In this document: piece after piece, positions 43,558 through 51,471 of the stretch | How positions within the stretch are numbered: position 1 is the first letter of the stretch | How the letters are laid out: every line of letters starts with the position of its first letter | NCBI GenBank assembly: GCA_003282145.1 | Contig: QBZZ01000002.1 | Span: forward strand, 114,045-178,044 | Direction of reading: 5' to 3' | DNA from: SAR116 cluster bacterium AG-337-N21 | GTDB taxonomy: Bacteria; Pseudomonadota; Alphaproteobacteria; Puniceispirillales; Marisalimonadaceae | DNA length: 64,000 bases | Made by a program: the position numbers and the translations under genes | The notes under the pieces: model-generated | The model's database searches: none | The model's input: only the letters and a program-made list of their open reading frames with translations | Told to the model about the DNA's origin: nothing

Positions 43558-44546
43558 AATAATCCGCCGTTTCCCATATAATTAATATTATTGTTAGAGA
43601 TACCTAATCCACAAAAGATTCGCCATAATATCCAATCTACACCATTTTCTTTTGGAGAGCGAGCGCATCCAGGCATACCTATGAAAGTAATAGTTTTGTA
43701 TGCATTTTTAATCTCTCCTAAGAGTATCAAATTTCCAGGTTCTACAGGCATTCCTAATCGTAAAATTTTTCCGTTATTTTTTTTTAAAGATTTTGGGACA
43801 ACGTCATTTTTATCACATATGGCTGAAGCTCCAAAAACCAAAATTAAGTCTGCCTTTTCGTCAATACTTTCATGTATTTTCGATGACAATGATTTAATAT
43901 CATGATTACACTTCTTTTCTAAGATGCTAGTAATACCACAATTAAGTAATCTTTTTTTTGTAGTAACTACAGTTTTTTCCAGAATCTTCTCAAGGGTATT
44001 TTGATTACGACTTTGAATTAAGTGAACATTTTTTTTTAGGAAAGGTAAGACCCTAAAACAATGATTTGATGCTTTAATTATTTGTTTTAATACTTCTTTA
44101 TTTATTGCGAAAGGGATGGCTTTTATAGATGCAATTACTTGGTTTTTCTTGACATATGAATAAGGCTTTAAACTCGCAACTCCAATTTCATCTGTTACTG
44201 AATTTATTAAAAATAACTGTTCATGATCAAATACCAACAATCCATTTATATTTGATATTATATTACATCTCCCCTGTCTTGGATCTTTAATAGTTAAATT
44301 TGATTGTTCATTATTTAGAATATTTTTTGAAATTTCATAAACTGCTTTATTTTCTGCTACGTCATTTTTATCTAGTTTGGCACAAGTTACTAATTTAATA
44401 TCATTTTTTAATAACAAATTGATCAAATATTCATTTATTATTGTCCCTTTTTTAACCGTAATTATGTCTTTGTTTTCATGTAATACTAATGAAGATGCCA
44501 AGATGCCATTCAGTGAGGATTCTGTTTTGATTTCTCCAAATATCAT
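43554..44546 (-). CDS. Molybdopterin-binding domain protein (MoeA/MogA-like), lacking the usual C-terminal transferase
   Basis: 330 residues. The C-terminal two thirds form a MoCF-type molybdopterin-binding domain: LILVFGASAICDKNDVVP, LGMPVEPGNLILLGEI, FIGMPGCARSPKENGVDWIL. The N-terminal ~150 residues (VTVKKGTIINEYLINLLLKN, LLVFDHEQLFLINSVTDEIG) fit the SAF/MoeA-like beginning of alphaproteobacterial proteins that continue with a MobA/MocA nucleotidyltransferase of about 200 residues. Here the protein ends after the MPT domain. It precedes the ArsC-like gene. A role in molybdenum cofactor transfer is inferred from the domain only; no molybdoenzyme is encoded in the window. Confidence 0.8.
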   Translation of the reverse strand: MIFGEIKTESSLNGILASSLVLHENKDIITVKKGTIINEYLINLLLKNDIKLVTCAKLDKNDVAENKAVYEISKNILNNEQSNLTIKDPRQGRCNIISNINGLLVFDHEQLFLINSVTDEIGVASLKPYSYVKKNQVIASIKAIPFAINKEVLKQIIKASNHCFRVLPFLKKNVHLIQSRNQNTLEKILEKTVVTTKKRLLNCGITSILEKKCNHDIKSLSSKIHESIDEKADLILVFGASAICDKNDVVPKSLKKNNGKILRLGMPVEPGNLILLGEIKNAYKTITFIGMPGCARSPKENGVDWILWRIFCGLGISNNNINYMGNGGLL

Positions 44547-44636
44547 TATTCGCCTTAAAATAAAATTATTAGGATAATATACATATATTAATTTCTAAAA
44601 AATGTTAATAATTTTGGTTGTAAAACATAATAATTC

Positions 44637-44665
44637 TTGACGATAGGAAGTTCAAAGGATATTTA
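44637..44665 (+). promoter_or_regulatory. Likely sigma-70 promoter of tRNA-Ala
   Basis: TTGACG at 44637-44642 and TATTTA at 44660-44665 with a 17-bp spacer. Transcription would begin about 10 bases before the tRNA. The -35 box is one base from consensus. Confidence 0.5.
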
Positions 44666-44682
44666 ACAGAAGTTATGTGTAT

Positions 44683-44758
44683 GGGGCTGTAGCTCAATTG
44701 GGAGAGCGCCTGCTTTGCAAGCAGGAGGTCGTCGGTTCGATCCCGTCCAGCTCCACCA
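44683..44758 (+). tRNA. tRNA-Ala (anticodon TGC)
   Basis: A 76-base cloverleaf with encoded CCA. The acceptor stem GGGGCTG pairs with CAGCTCC and has the G3-U70 pair that identifies alanine tRNA. The anticodon stem CCTGC/GCAGG encloses TTTGCAA, giving anticodon TGC. The T-arm contains GTTCGAT. It lies 41 bp before rpmF. Confidence 0.98.
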
Positions 44759-44799
44759 TATACTTAATATTTTAATATTTTTTTATCAGAGAGTTCATT

Positions 44800-44985
44800 A
44801 TGGCAGTACCCAAAAGTAAAATAACTAGATCAAGAAGAGGTATGAGACGTTCTCATGATTCTTTAATTCCTGATGCATTCGTTGAAAGTAAAGATACAGG
44901 TGAATTACACAGACCGCATCATATTGACCTTAAGACTGGCATGTATAATGGCAAGCAGGTTTTAAAAGTTAAATCAAAAGTTTAG
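44800..44985 (+). CDS. rpmF: 50S ribosomal protein L32
   Basis: A 61-residue basic ribosomal protein. The N-terminus [20 protein letters not shown] is the family signature (AVPK.K.S..RR..RR.H). [10 protein letters not shown] follows. The zinc cysteines found in some L32 proteins are absent, as in most alphaproteobacteria. Usual partners (DUF177/YceD, plsX) are not next to it here; it stands between tRNA-Ala and hspQ. The ATG follows AGAGAGTT, a weak ribosome binding site. Confidence 0.96.
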   Translation: MAVPKSKITRSRRGMRRSHDSLIPDAFVESKDTGELHRPHHIDLKTGMYNGKQVLKVKSKV

Positions 44986-45019
44986 TTTTGCTTCTGTATC
45001 AAAATCCATAAGGTGTAAA

Positions 45020-45421
45020 ATGTCGATAAAAAAAAATAATGATGAAAAAAAAGAAGATTTAACTTCTAGGCCAAATTTGTCAAAAAAAATAAAAGTTTAT
45101 AAAAACCCTTTATTTAACATAGGAGATATTGTTAAGCATCGAATTTACCCATTTAGAGGTGTAATAGTTGATGTTGATCCTGAATTCTCTAATACGGAAG
45201 AATGGTACCAATCTATACCTGCTGAAATAAGACCATCTCGAGAACAACCATACTATCATCTTATGGCAGAAAATACTGAAACGTTTTATACTGCTTATGT
45301 TTCTCAACAAAACTTAGTTGGTGATGGTGAGAATGGCCCTTTGGAACACCCTGATTTAGAAGAAATTTTTAGTGGGATGGATCACGGGAAATATCATTTG
45401 AAAAATGAGGTTAGAAATTAA
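45020..45421 (+). CDS. hspQ: Heat shock protein HspQ (hemimethylated-DNA-binding/YccV family)
   Basis: HspQ is a small factor that affects stability of DnaA and acts as a specificity enhancer of the Lon protease in enterobacteria. The core FNIGDIVKHRIYPFRGVIVD, VDPEFSNTEEWYQSIP and QPYYHLMAENTETFYTAYVS (about residues 32-100) is the full YccV domain. A lysine-rich N-terminal extension of about 28 residues precedes it. The length of 133 fits alphaproteobacterial members. It lies 34 bp behind rpmF. Confidence 0.93.
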   Translation: MSIKKNNDEKKEDLTSRPNLSKKIKVYKNPLFNIGDIVKHRIYPFRGVIVDVDPEFSNTEEWYQSIPAEIRPSREQPYYHLMAENTETFYTAYVSQQNLVGDGENGPLEHPDLEEIFSGMDHGKYHLKNEVRN

Positions 45422-45442
45422 TTTTCTGATTTAATCTTTAAT

Positions 45443-45461
45443 TAGTACTATTAATGTACTA
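45443..45461. promoter_or_regulatory. Inverted repeat upstream of sufR, likely Rrf2-type operator
   Basis: TAGTAC-N7-GTACTA, perfect 6-bp arms, ends 10 bp before the chosen sufR start (45472). Its place at the head of an eight-gene SUF operon led by an Rrf2 regulator fits an autoregulatory site. It overlaps an upstream in-frame ATG at 45454, which argues that translation begins at 45472. Confidence 0.55.
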
Positions 45462-45471
45462 TATATACCTT

Positions 45472-45933
45472 ATGATAAAACTTAATAAAATGACTGATTA
45501 CGCTGTTGTTTGTCTTGGAATGTTATCACGAAAATCAGGATACCCAATGTCAGCTTCAGAATTATCAAAAGAAACTGGTTTAACATTGTACACAGTTCAA
45601 AAAATTTTAAAGATTATTGTATCCAAAAGTGACTTAATTAGTGCTTATCGTGGAGCTTTAGGTGGATACGTTTTAAATAGAAAATCTTCTGAAATATCTG
45701 TGATTGAAATTATAGAAACATTAGAAGGACCTATTACTTTGACTGCATGTGTCGAGAATTCAGAAAATCTTTGTGAAGCGAGTAATATTTGCTTCTTAGG
45801 AGGAAAGTGGAATAAAGTTAATGATGTTATCAGAAAAACACTTAACGATATTTCATTAAATGATCTTCTTAATTTTGGAAACCCTTTTATTACTGAGGGT
45901 AAAAAAGAAGTTGTAGTTAGTACAGTTAATTAA
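45472..45933 (+). CDS. Rrf2-family regulator of the SUF operon
   Basis: Fe-S-sensing transcription factor (SUF-associated Rrf2 subgroup) expected to control the downstream Fe-S assembly genes. The winged helix covers residues about 1-70 (MIKLNKMTDYAVVCLGMLSR, ASELSKETGLTLYTVQKIL, YRGALGGYVLNRKSSEISV). Three cysteines in LTACVENSENLCEASNICFL form the cluster site. The start chosen is the ATG at 45472 because family members begin ML/MIKL.K.TDYA; an ATG six codons upstream would place the operator inside the gene. It is 11 bp before sufB. Confidence 0.9.
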   Translation: MIKLNKMTDYAVVCLGMLSRKSGYPMSASELSKETGLTLYTVQKILKIIVSKSDLISAYRGALGGYVLNRKSSEISVIEIIETLEGPITLTACVENSENLCEASNICFLGGKWNKVNDVIRKTLNDISLNDLLNFGNPFITEGKKEVVVSTVN

Positions 45934-45944
45934 AAGGAATTTAA

Positions 45945-47396
45945 ATGGTAGCCACTCAACAAACAATTGATAAAGTAAAAGAAGTTACTAGCTCTTACAA
46001 ATATGGTTTTATTACTGAACTTGAAGCCGAAAAAGCACCATTAGGTTTAAGTGAAGAAATTGTAAAATTTATATCCAACAAGAAAAAAGAGCCTAAATGG
46101 TTGTTAGATTGGAGATTAAAGGCTTACAAAAAATGGCTAACTTTGGATGAACCTAATTGGGCAATGGTTAATTTTCCAAAAATAGATTTTCAAGATATTT
46201 ATTATTATTCAGCACCTAAAACTAAACCTAAATTGAATAGTCTTGATGAGGTAGATCCTGAGTTATTGAAGACTTACGAAAAACTAGGCATTCCAATAAA
46301 AGAGCAGGAAGCTTTAGCAGGTGTTGCCGTTGACTACGTTTTTGATTCAGTTTCAGTTGCAACGACTTTTAGAGAAAAACTTGCTGATGAAGGTATTATT
46401 TTTTGTCCAATATCAGAAGCTGTTCAAAATTATCCAGATCTTGTAAAAAAATATATTGGATCTGTTATACCTATAGGTGATAACTATTATGCCGCTCTTA
46501 ATTCCGCAGTTTTTACAGATGGATCATTTGTATTTGTTCCTAAGGGGGTAAAATGTCCAATGGAGTTATCAACTTACTTTAGGATAAATGAACAAAATTC
46601 AGGTCAATTTGAAAGAACTTTAATTATAGTTGAAGATAATGCTTATGTTTCATATTTAGAAGGTTGTACTGCCCCGCAAAGAGATGAAAATCAATTGCAC
46701 GCTGCTGTCGTGGAATTGGTGGCTATGGATGATGCTGAGATAAAATATTCAACAGTTCAAAATTGGTACCCAGGTGACAAAGATGGAAAAGGTGGAATTT
46801 ATAATTTTGTTACCAAAAGGGGTAATTGTCTTGGAAAAAGATCAAAAATATCATGGACCCAAGTTGAAACCGGATCAGCCATCACATGGAAATATCCATC
46901 TTGTGTCCTCAAAGGGGACAATTCAGTTGGAGAATTTTATTCTGTAGCTGTGGCAAATAACGCTCAACAGGCTGATACTGGAACTAAAATGATCCATATA
47001 GGCAAGAATACTAAATCTACAATTATTTCAAAAGGAATTTCAGCAGGTAAAGCTCAGAATACTTATAGAGGTCAAGTTCAAATTCAAAAAAATGCTATGG
47101 GTTCCAGAAATTTTACACAATGCGATTCTTTGTTAATTGGTAATCAGTGTGGAGCTCATACTGTTCCATATATAAATCAACATACTCCATCTGCAAGAGT
47201 TGAACATGAAGCTACTACCTCGAAGATTTCGGAAGATCAACTTTTTTACTGTCTTCAAAGGGGCTTAGACAGTGAACAAGCTACATCACTAATTGTAAAT
47301 GGTTTTTGTAAAGAAGTAATGAAAGAGTTGCCAATGGAGTTTGCAGTAGAAGCCCAAAAACTAATCGGAATAAGTTTAGAGGGTTCTGTAGGTTAA
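45945..47396 (+). CDS. sufB: Fe-S cluster assembly scaffold protein SufB
   Basis: Core of the SufBC2D scaffold on which [Fe-S] clusters are built. The 483 residues contain the SufB pattern [72 protein letters not shown] and [20 protein letters not shown], and the C-terminal [19 protein letters not shown]. Conserved cysteines for cluster formation are in SLLIGNQCG. It starts with a good AAAAGGAA box 11 bp after sufR. Confidence 0.98.
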   Translation: MVATQQTIDKVKEVTSSYKYGFITELEAEKAPLGLSEEIVKFISNKKKEPKWLLDWRLKAYKKWLTLDEPNWAMVNFPKIDFQDIYYYSAPKTKPKLNSLDEVDPELLKTYEKLGIPIKEQEALAGVAVDYVFDSVSVATTFREKLADEGIIFCPISEAVQNYPDLVKKYIGSVIPIGDNYYAALNSAVFTDGSFVFVPKGVKCPMELSTYFRINEQNSGQFERTLIIVEDNAYVSYLEGCTAPQRDENQLHAAVVELVAMDDAEIKYSTVQNWYPGDKDGKGGIYNFVTKRGNCLGKRSKISWTQVETGSAITWKYPSCVLKGDNSVGEFYSVAVANNAQQADTGTKMIHIGKNTKSTIISKGISAGKAQNTYRGQVQIQKNAMGSRNFTQCDSLLIGNQCGAHTVPYINQHTPSARVEHEATTSKISEDQLFYCLQRGLDSEQATSLIVNGFCKEVMKELPMEFAVEAQKLIGISLEGSVG

Positions 47397-47429
47397 CCGA
47401 ATTAATAAACTATTTTAAATGGAATTGAT

Positions 47430-48182
47430 ATGTCATTACTTGAAATCAAAAATGCTCATCTAAAACTTGATGACAAAAATATTCTCAATGGGGTTTCTCT
47501 ATCAGTTAACAAAGGAGAAGTTCACGCAATCATGGGACCTAACGGTTCTGGTAAAAGTACTTTATCTTATATGTTAGCAGGACGGGATGGATATGAGTTA
47601 GAAGAAGGAGAAATTTTATTAGATGGAATTTCTCTATCTGAAATGGAAGCAGATGAAAGAGCAAGATCTGGTTTGTTTCTGGCTTTTCAATATCCTGTTG
47701 AACTACCCGGTGTAGGAGGAATGAGTTTTTTAAGAGAGGCGGTTAACTCACGAAGGAAATTTTTAGGCGAAGAGGAACTCGATCATTTAGGTTTTGTTAA
47801 GGAAGCAAGGAAAGAAGCTTCAAAAATGTATGTCAAAGACGAAATGTTAAAAAGAGCCGTGAATGTTGGATTTTCTGGTGGAGAAAAAAAACGGTTTGAG
47901 ATTTTACAAATGGCAATGTTAAAACCAAAAGTTTCTATTTTGGACGAAACCGACTCAGGTCTAGACGTTGATGCACTCAAAATAGTTTCCGATGGCGTTA
48001 ATGCACAGAGAAATAATGATAATGCTATTGTTGTTATTACACACTATCAAAGGTTACTAGATTATATTGTTCCCGATTTTGTTCATATTTTGTCTGACGG
48101 TATCATCATCAAGTCAGGTGGCCCAGAATTAGCTCTTGAAGTTGAAAAAAATGGTTACTCAGGTTTAATTAATGCAGCATAG
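47430..48182 (+). CDS. sufC: SUF ATPase SufC
   Basis: ABC-type ATPase subunit of the SufBCD scaffold. Walker A is GPNGSGKSTL (about residues 36-45), the signature is FSGGEKKRFEI and Walker B is VSILDETDSGLDVDAL, with the aspartate-for-glutamate pattern normal for SufC. 250 residues is standard. The gene overlaps sufD by 11 bp. Confidence 0.98.
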   Translation: MSLLEIKNAHLKLDDKNILNGVSLSVNKGEVHAIMGPNGSGKSTLSYMLAGRDGYELEEGEILLDGISLSEMEADERARSGLFLAFQYPVELPGVGGMSFLREAVNSRRKFLGEEELDHLGFVKEARKEASKMYVKDEMLKRAVNVGFSGGEKKRFEILQMAMLKPKVSILDETDSGLDVDALKIVSDGVNAQRNNDNAIVVITHYQRLLDYIVPDFVHILSDGIIIKSGGPELALEVEKNGYSGLINAA

Positions 48183-49431
48183 TATTAAAGACGATTATAT
48201 CAATTCTATTAAAAATTATACTAATCAGTTTGAAGACACGAATTTTAGAAGAATAGCATGTAATGATTTTAAAAGTTGGCCTAGTCCTCGAGAAGAAACA
48301 TGGAGATTAAGTAGATTAGGATCTTTATCTAGAAAAAAAATCAAACCTATAAATCCTAATTTAAAAAAGAATAATAATAATACATCAAACCTTGTTGGAT
48401 CAACTATTATTCAATTTATTGACGGGGCTTATCGAGAAGATTTATCCTCTAAATTGCCCTCAGGAGTTAATTTGTCAGTTCTAAGTGATAGTGAAAGTCT
48501 AAAGTATTTGCAAAAAATAAAAAATAGTAATTTAAGTGATCATCCCTCTACAAATGTTTCATTATCTTGCACTCCGTCAATAATGAAACTAACAGTATCA
48601 AAAGATACAAAAGTTAAAGATTTTTTTGAAATTATATATGAAGGTGGTGAAGATAGCCAATCAGTTCATCCAGTCTTATATTTAGAATTGGAAAAAAATA
48701 GTAGTTTATATTTAATTGAACGATTTAATCATTTAACTTCATTGGCAATGCCATTGCAGCTTATAGAATTAAGAAATAAGGCTTCTTTAAATACTATAAA
48801 AATATTTAATGATAGTGAAAAAACATATAATCTATCTGCTAATTGTGTTTATTTGTCTAAAGAATCTTATTTAAATTCGTTTTCCTTGATAAAAGGAGGG
48901 ATTTTTACTCGTTCAGAAACACATGCTTATTTAAATGGTTGTAATGCAAAGTTAAACCTTAATGGTGTCTATATATCTTGTAACAAACAGCATCACGATC
49001 TAACTACAGCAATTTATCACGATGTACCAGATTGTACTTCTAAACAAATTGTAAGAGGTGTCCTTGGTGGAAAATCGACAGGTGTTTTCCAAGGTAAGGT
49101 AATAGTAGCACAAGATGCTCAAAGAACTGATGGCCAACAAATGAGTAGAGCTATTTTACTATCTGATACTGCAAGTGCTAATGCTAAACCCGAACTAGAA
49201 ATTTATGCTGATGATGTGATCTGTGCGCATGGTGCCACAGTTGGCGAATTAGATGATGATCAACTATTTTATCTTAATAGTAGAGGTGTGCCTATGGATA
49301 AGGCTAGAGAAATACTTATTAAAGCCTTTTTAGAAGATATGATCAATCAATCTGTAGATAATTCATTACATGATTTTGTGTTTAAAGAGGCTGAATTAGC
49401 CTTATCCTCAATTATAACCAAAGAAAAATGA
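48172..49431 (+). CDS. sufD: Fe-S cluster assembly protein SufD
   Basis: SufB paralogue and partner in the SufBCD complex. The N-terminal ~130 residues are poorly conserved (FKSWPSPREETWRLSRL is the typical first motif). The core beta-helix follows, with LNLNGVYISCNKQHHDLTTA and GVLGGKSTGVFQGKVIV, then AQRTDGQQMSRAILLSD and DVICAHGATVGELDDDQLFY. It overlaps the end of sufC, which supports coupled translation. 419 residues. Confidence 0.97.
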   Translation: MQHSIKDDYINSIKNYTNQFEDTNFRRIACNDFKSWPSPREETWRLSRLGSLSRKKIKPINPNLKKNNNNTSNLVGSTIIQFIDGAYREDLSSKLPSGVNLSVLSDSESLKYLQKIKNSNLSDHPSTNVSLSCTPSIMKLTVSKDTKVKDFFEIIYEGGEDSQSVHPVLYLELEKNSSLYLIERFNHLTSLAMPLQLIELRNKASLNTIKIFNDSEKTYNLSANCVYLSKESYLNSFSLIKGGIFTRSETHAYLNGCNAKLNLNGVYISCNKQHHDLTTAIYHDVPDCTSKQIVRGVLGGKSTGVFQGKVIVAQDAQRTDGQQMSRAILLSDTASANAKPELEIYADDVICAHGATVGELDDDQLFYLNSRGVPMDKAREILIKAFLEDMINQSVDNSLHDFVFKEAELALSSIITKEK

Positions 49432-49435
49432 TAAA

Positions 49436-50659
49436 ATGAAATCTTATGACTTACAGCACATTAGAGGCCAATTTCCAGCTTTAAATAGACAAGTTTGGAA
49501 TAAACCACTTGTATACCTTGATTCAGCTGCATCAATGCAAAAGCCTAGAAAAGTTTTAGAAGCTATAAGTAAAAATTATTCATTTAATTATTCAAATGTT
49601 CATAGAGGTCTTCATAAATTATCTGAAGAGGCAACTTCTAGTTATGAGGGTGCCAGAAAAAAAGTAGCAAACTTTATAAATTGTAATGAAAATGAAGTTG
49701 TTTTTACCTCAGGTGCTACAGCGGCAATTAATTTAGTTGCATATAGCTGGGGAATAAAAAATATATTACCTGGAGATGAAATAATAATCACAATTGCTGA
49801 ACATCATGCAAATATTGTACCTTGGCAACTTATTGCAAAACAGAAAGATGCAAGTATTATTGCAGCTAATGTTGATCCTAATATGGATTTTGATGCAGGT
49901 GTTATAAAAAAATTAGTTACTGATAAAACTAAGGTTATTGCTTTCCCGCACGTGTCTAACGTTTTAGGAACTACTTTCCCAGTTAAGGAAATTTGTAAAA
50001 TTGCTAAAGATTGTGGTGCAATTAGTATTGTTGATGGTTGCCAAGGTGTTATTCATGAAAAGGTAGATATGGTTGACTTAGGATGCGATTTTTATTGTTT
50101 TTCTGGTCATAAGTTGTATGGACCTACTGGTATTGGCATACTGTTTGGTAAATATAAAATATTAGAAGAAATGCCACCTTTTTTAGGTGGTGGAGATATG
50201 ATAGATGTAGTTAGAATAGAAGAATCAACTTTTGCAGATCCTCCTCTGAGGTTTGAAGCGGGTACACCACCTATTGTAGAAGCAATAGCCTTGGGGGAAG
50301 CAATTGATTGGGTTTTAGAAGTTGGTATTGATAAAATTGGGGCTCATGAAAAAAATGTAATAGATTATGGGACCGCCTTATTAGATTCTATTGACGGCGT
50401 AAATGTTTTTGGAAAAGCCCCCAGTAAAACAGGTGTGGTTTCCTTCACTATGAATTGTGCCCATTCACACGATATAGCAACAATTATTGACAGGGAGGGT
50501 ATAGCTGTAAGAGCAGGTCATCATTGTGCACAACCATTAATGGATGCATTTAATTTAGTATCTACAACTAGGGCTTCTGTTGGTGCATATTCAACAAAAG
50601 AAGACTTTGATAAATTAGCTCAGTCTTTAAATAAAGTTAAAAAGATCTTTGGTGTTTGA
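49436..50659 (+). CDS. sufS: Cysteine desulfurase SufS
   Basis: PLP enzyme that supplies sulfur for cluster assembly. The 407 residues carry the type II desulfurase pattern: YLDSAASMQKPRKVLEAI, SNVHRGLHKLSEEAT, the PLP lysine in YCFSGHKLYGPTGIG, and the active cysteine in AVRAGHHCAQPLMD. It starts 4 bp after sufD and overlaps sufT by 11 bp. No sufE or sufU gene, the usual sulfur-transfer partners, lies in this operon. Confidence 0.98.
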   Translation: MKSYDLQHIRGQFPALNRQVWNKPLVYLDSAASMQKPRKVLEAISKNYSFNYSNVHRGLHKLSEEATSSYEGARKKVANFINCNENEVVFTSGATAAINLVAYSWGIKNILPGDEIIITIAEHHANIVPWQLIAKQKDASIIAANVDPNMDFDAGVIKKLVTDKTKVIAFPHVSNVLGTTFPVKEICKIAKDCGAISIVDGCQGVIHEKVDMVDLGCDFYCFSGHKLYGPTGIGILFGKYKILEEMPPFLGGGDMIDVVRIEESTFADPPLRFEAGTPPIVEAIALGEAIDWVLEVGIDKIGAHEKNVIDYGTALLDSIDGVNVFGKAPSKTGVVSFTMNCAHSHDIATIIDREGIAVRAGHHCAQPLMDAFNLVSTTRASVGAYSTKEDFDKLAQSLNKVKKIFGV

Positions 50660-51077
50660 AATGAGTGATTCTGAAAACCTTCCTTTATCAGCATTTATGC
50701 CACATCATCAATCTTCTGATCCGCATGCACCATTTAAGGTAAAAGCTGGTAAAAAAAATGATATATGTACCAGAAAAATAGAACTTTCAGAAGTTATAAA
50801 ATGTATTGAAACTATTTATGATCCAGAAATACCAGTTAATATTTATGATTTAGGTCTTATTTATGATATTAATTTATTAGAAAATAATGATATTGAAATT
50901 AAAATGTCACTCACAGCTCCAGGTTGTCCCGTTGCTGGAGAAATGCCTGGACAAGTTGCTGATACAATTGCGAAGATAGATGATGTAGGTTTAATTGAAG
51001 TCGAACTCGTATGGGAACCTGCTTGGACAAAGGATAGAATGAGTGAAGATGCAAAAATGGCTCTTGATATACATTAA
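50649..51077 (+). CDS. sufT: SUF-associated DUF59/MIP18-family protein SufT
   Basis: Assists maturation of Fe-S proteins. The DUF59 domain (about residues 48-125) reads IKCIETIYDPEIPVNIYDLG, LIYDI and MSLTAPGCPVAGEMPGQV, with the conserved cysteine in TAPGCP. The N-terminal ~45 residues are unstructured and histidine-rich (MPHHQSSDPHAP). The ATG at 50661 four codons in is an alternative start. The ORF overlaps sufS and precedes sufA by 18 bp, so it is an integral part of the operon. Confidence 0.93.
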   Translation: MVFEMSDSENLPLSAFMPHHQSSDPHAPFKVKAGKKNDICTRKIELSEVIKCIETIYDPEIPVNIYDLGLIYDINLLENNDIEIKMSLTAPGCPVAGEMPGQVADTIAKIDDVGLIEVELVWEPAWTKDRMSEDAKMALDIH

Positions 51078-51095
51078 TTTTTGAAGGAGTTTATA

Positions 51096-51446
51096 ATGAC
51101 TAATAAAAATAAGCCATTATTAACCTTAACCGAAGCTGCAGCTAATAGGGTTAAAACACTAATGAAAGATACTAAATCAGAAGTAATAGGGCTTCGGATT
51201 GGTATTAAAACTGCCGGTTGTTCAGGAATGAAATACAACGTTGAGTATGCCAAAGAAATAAAACCCTTCGAAGAGAAAATTATTTCCAAAGACATTGTTA
51301 TATGTATTGATCCAGCGGCAGTTATGTTTTTAATTGGATCTGAGATGGATTATAAAGAACAAAAGTTTAGCTCAGGTTTTGAGTTTTCTAATCCAAATGA
51401 AATCGCCCGTTGCGGTTGTGGTGAAAGCTTTACCGTAGCTCAATAG
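51096..51446 (+). CDS. sufA: A-type Fe-S carrier SufA/HesB
   Basis: Carries and delivers Fe-S clusters. Three cysteines of the A-type carrier are in KTAGCSGMKYNVEY and RCGCGESFTV at the C-terminus. The 116-residue product starts at the ATG 51096, which has a strong AAGGAG box at 51084-51089; an upstream TTG in frame would include that box and is unlikely. It sits between sufT and the exporter gene. Confidence 0.95.
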   Translation: MTNKNKPLLTLTEAAANRVKTLMKDTKSEVIGLRIGIKTAGCSGMKYNVEYAKEIKPFEEKIISKDIVICIDPAAVMFLIGSEMDYKEQKFSSGFEFSNPNEIARCGCGESFTVAQ

Positions 51447-51471
51447 CAATAAATATTAAAAGGTATCTTTC

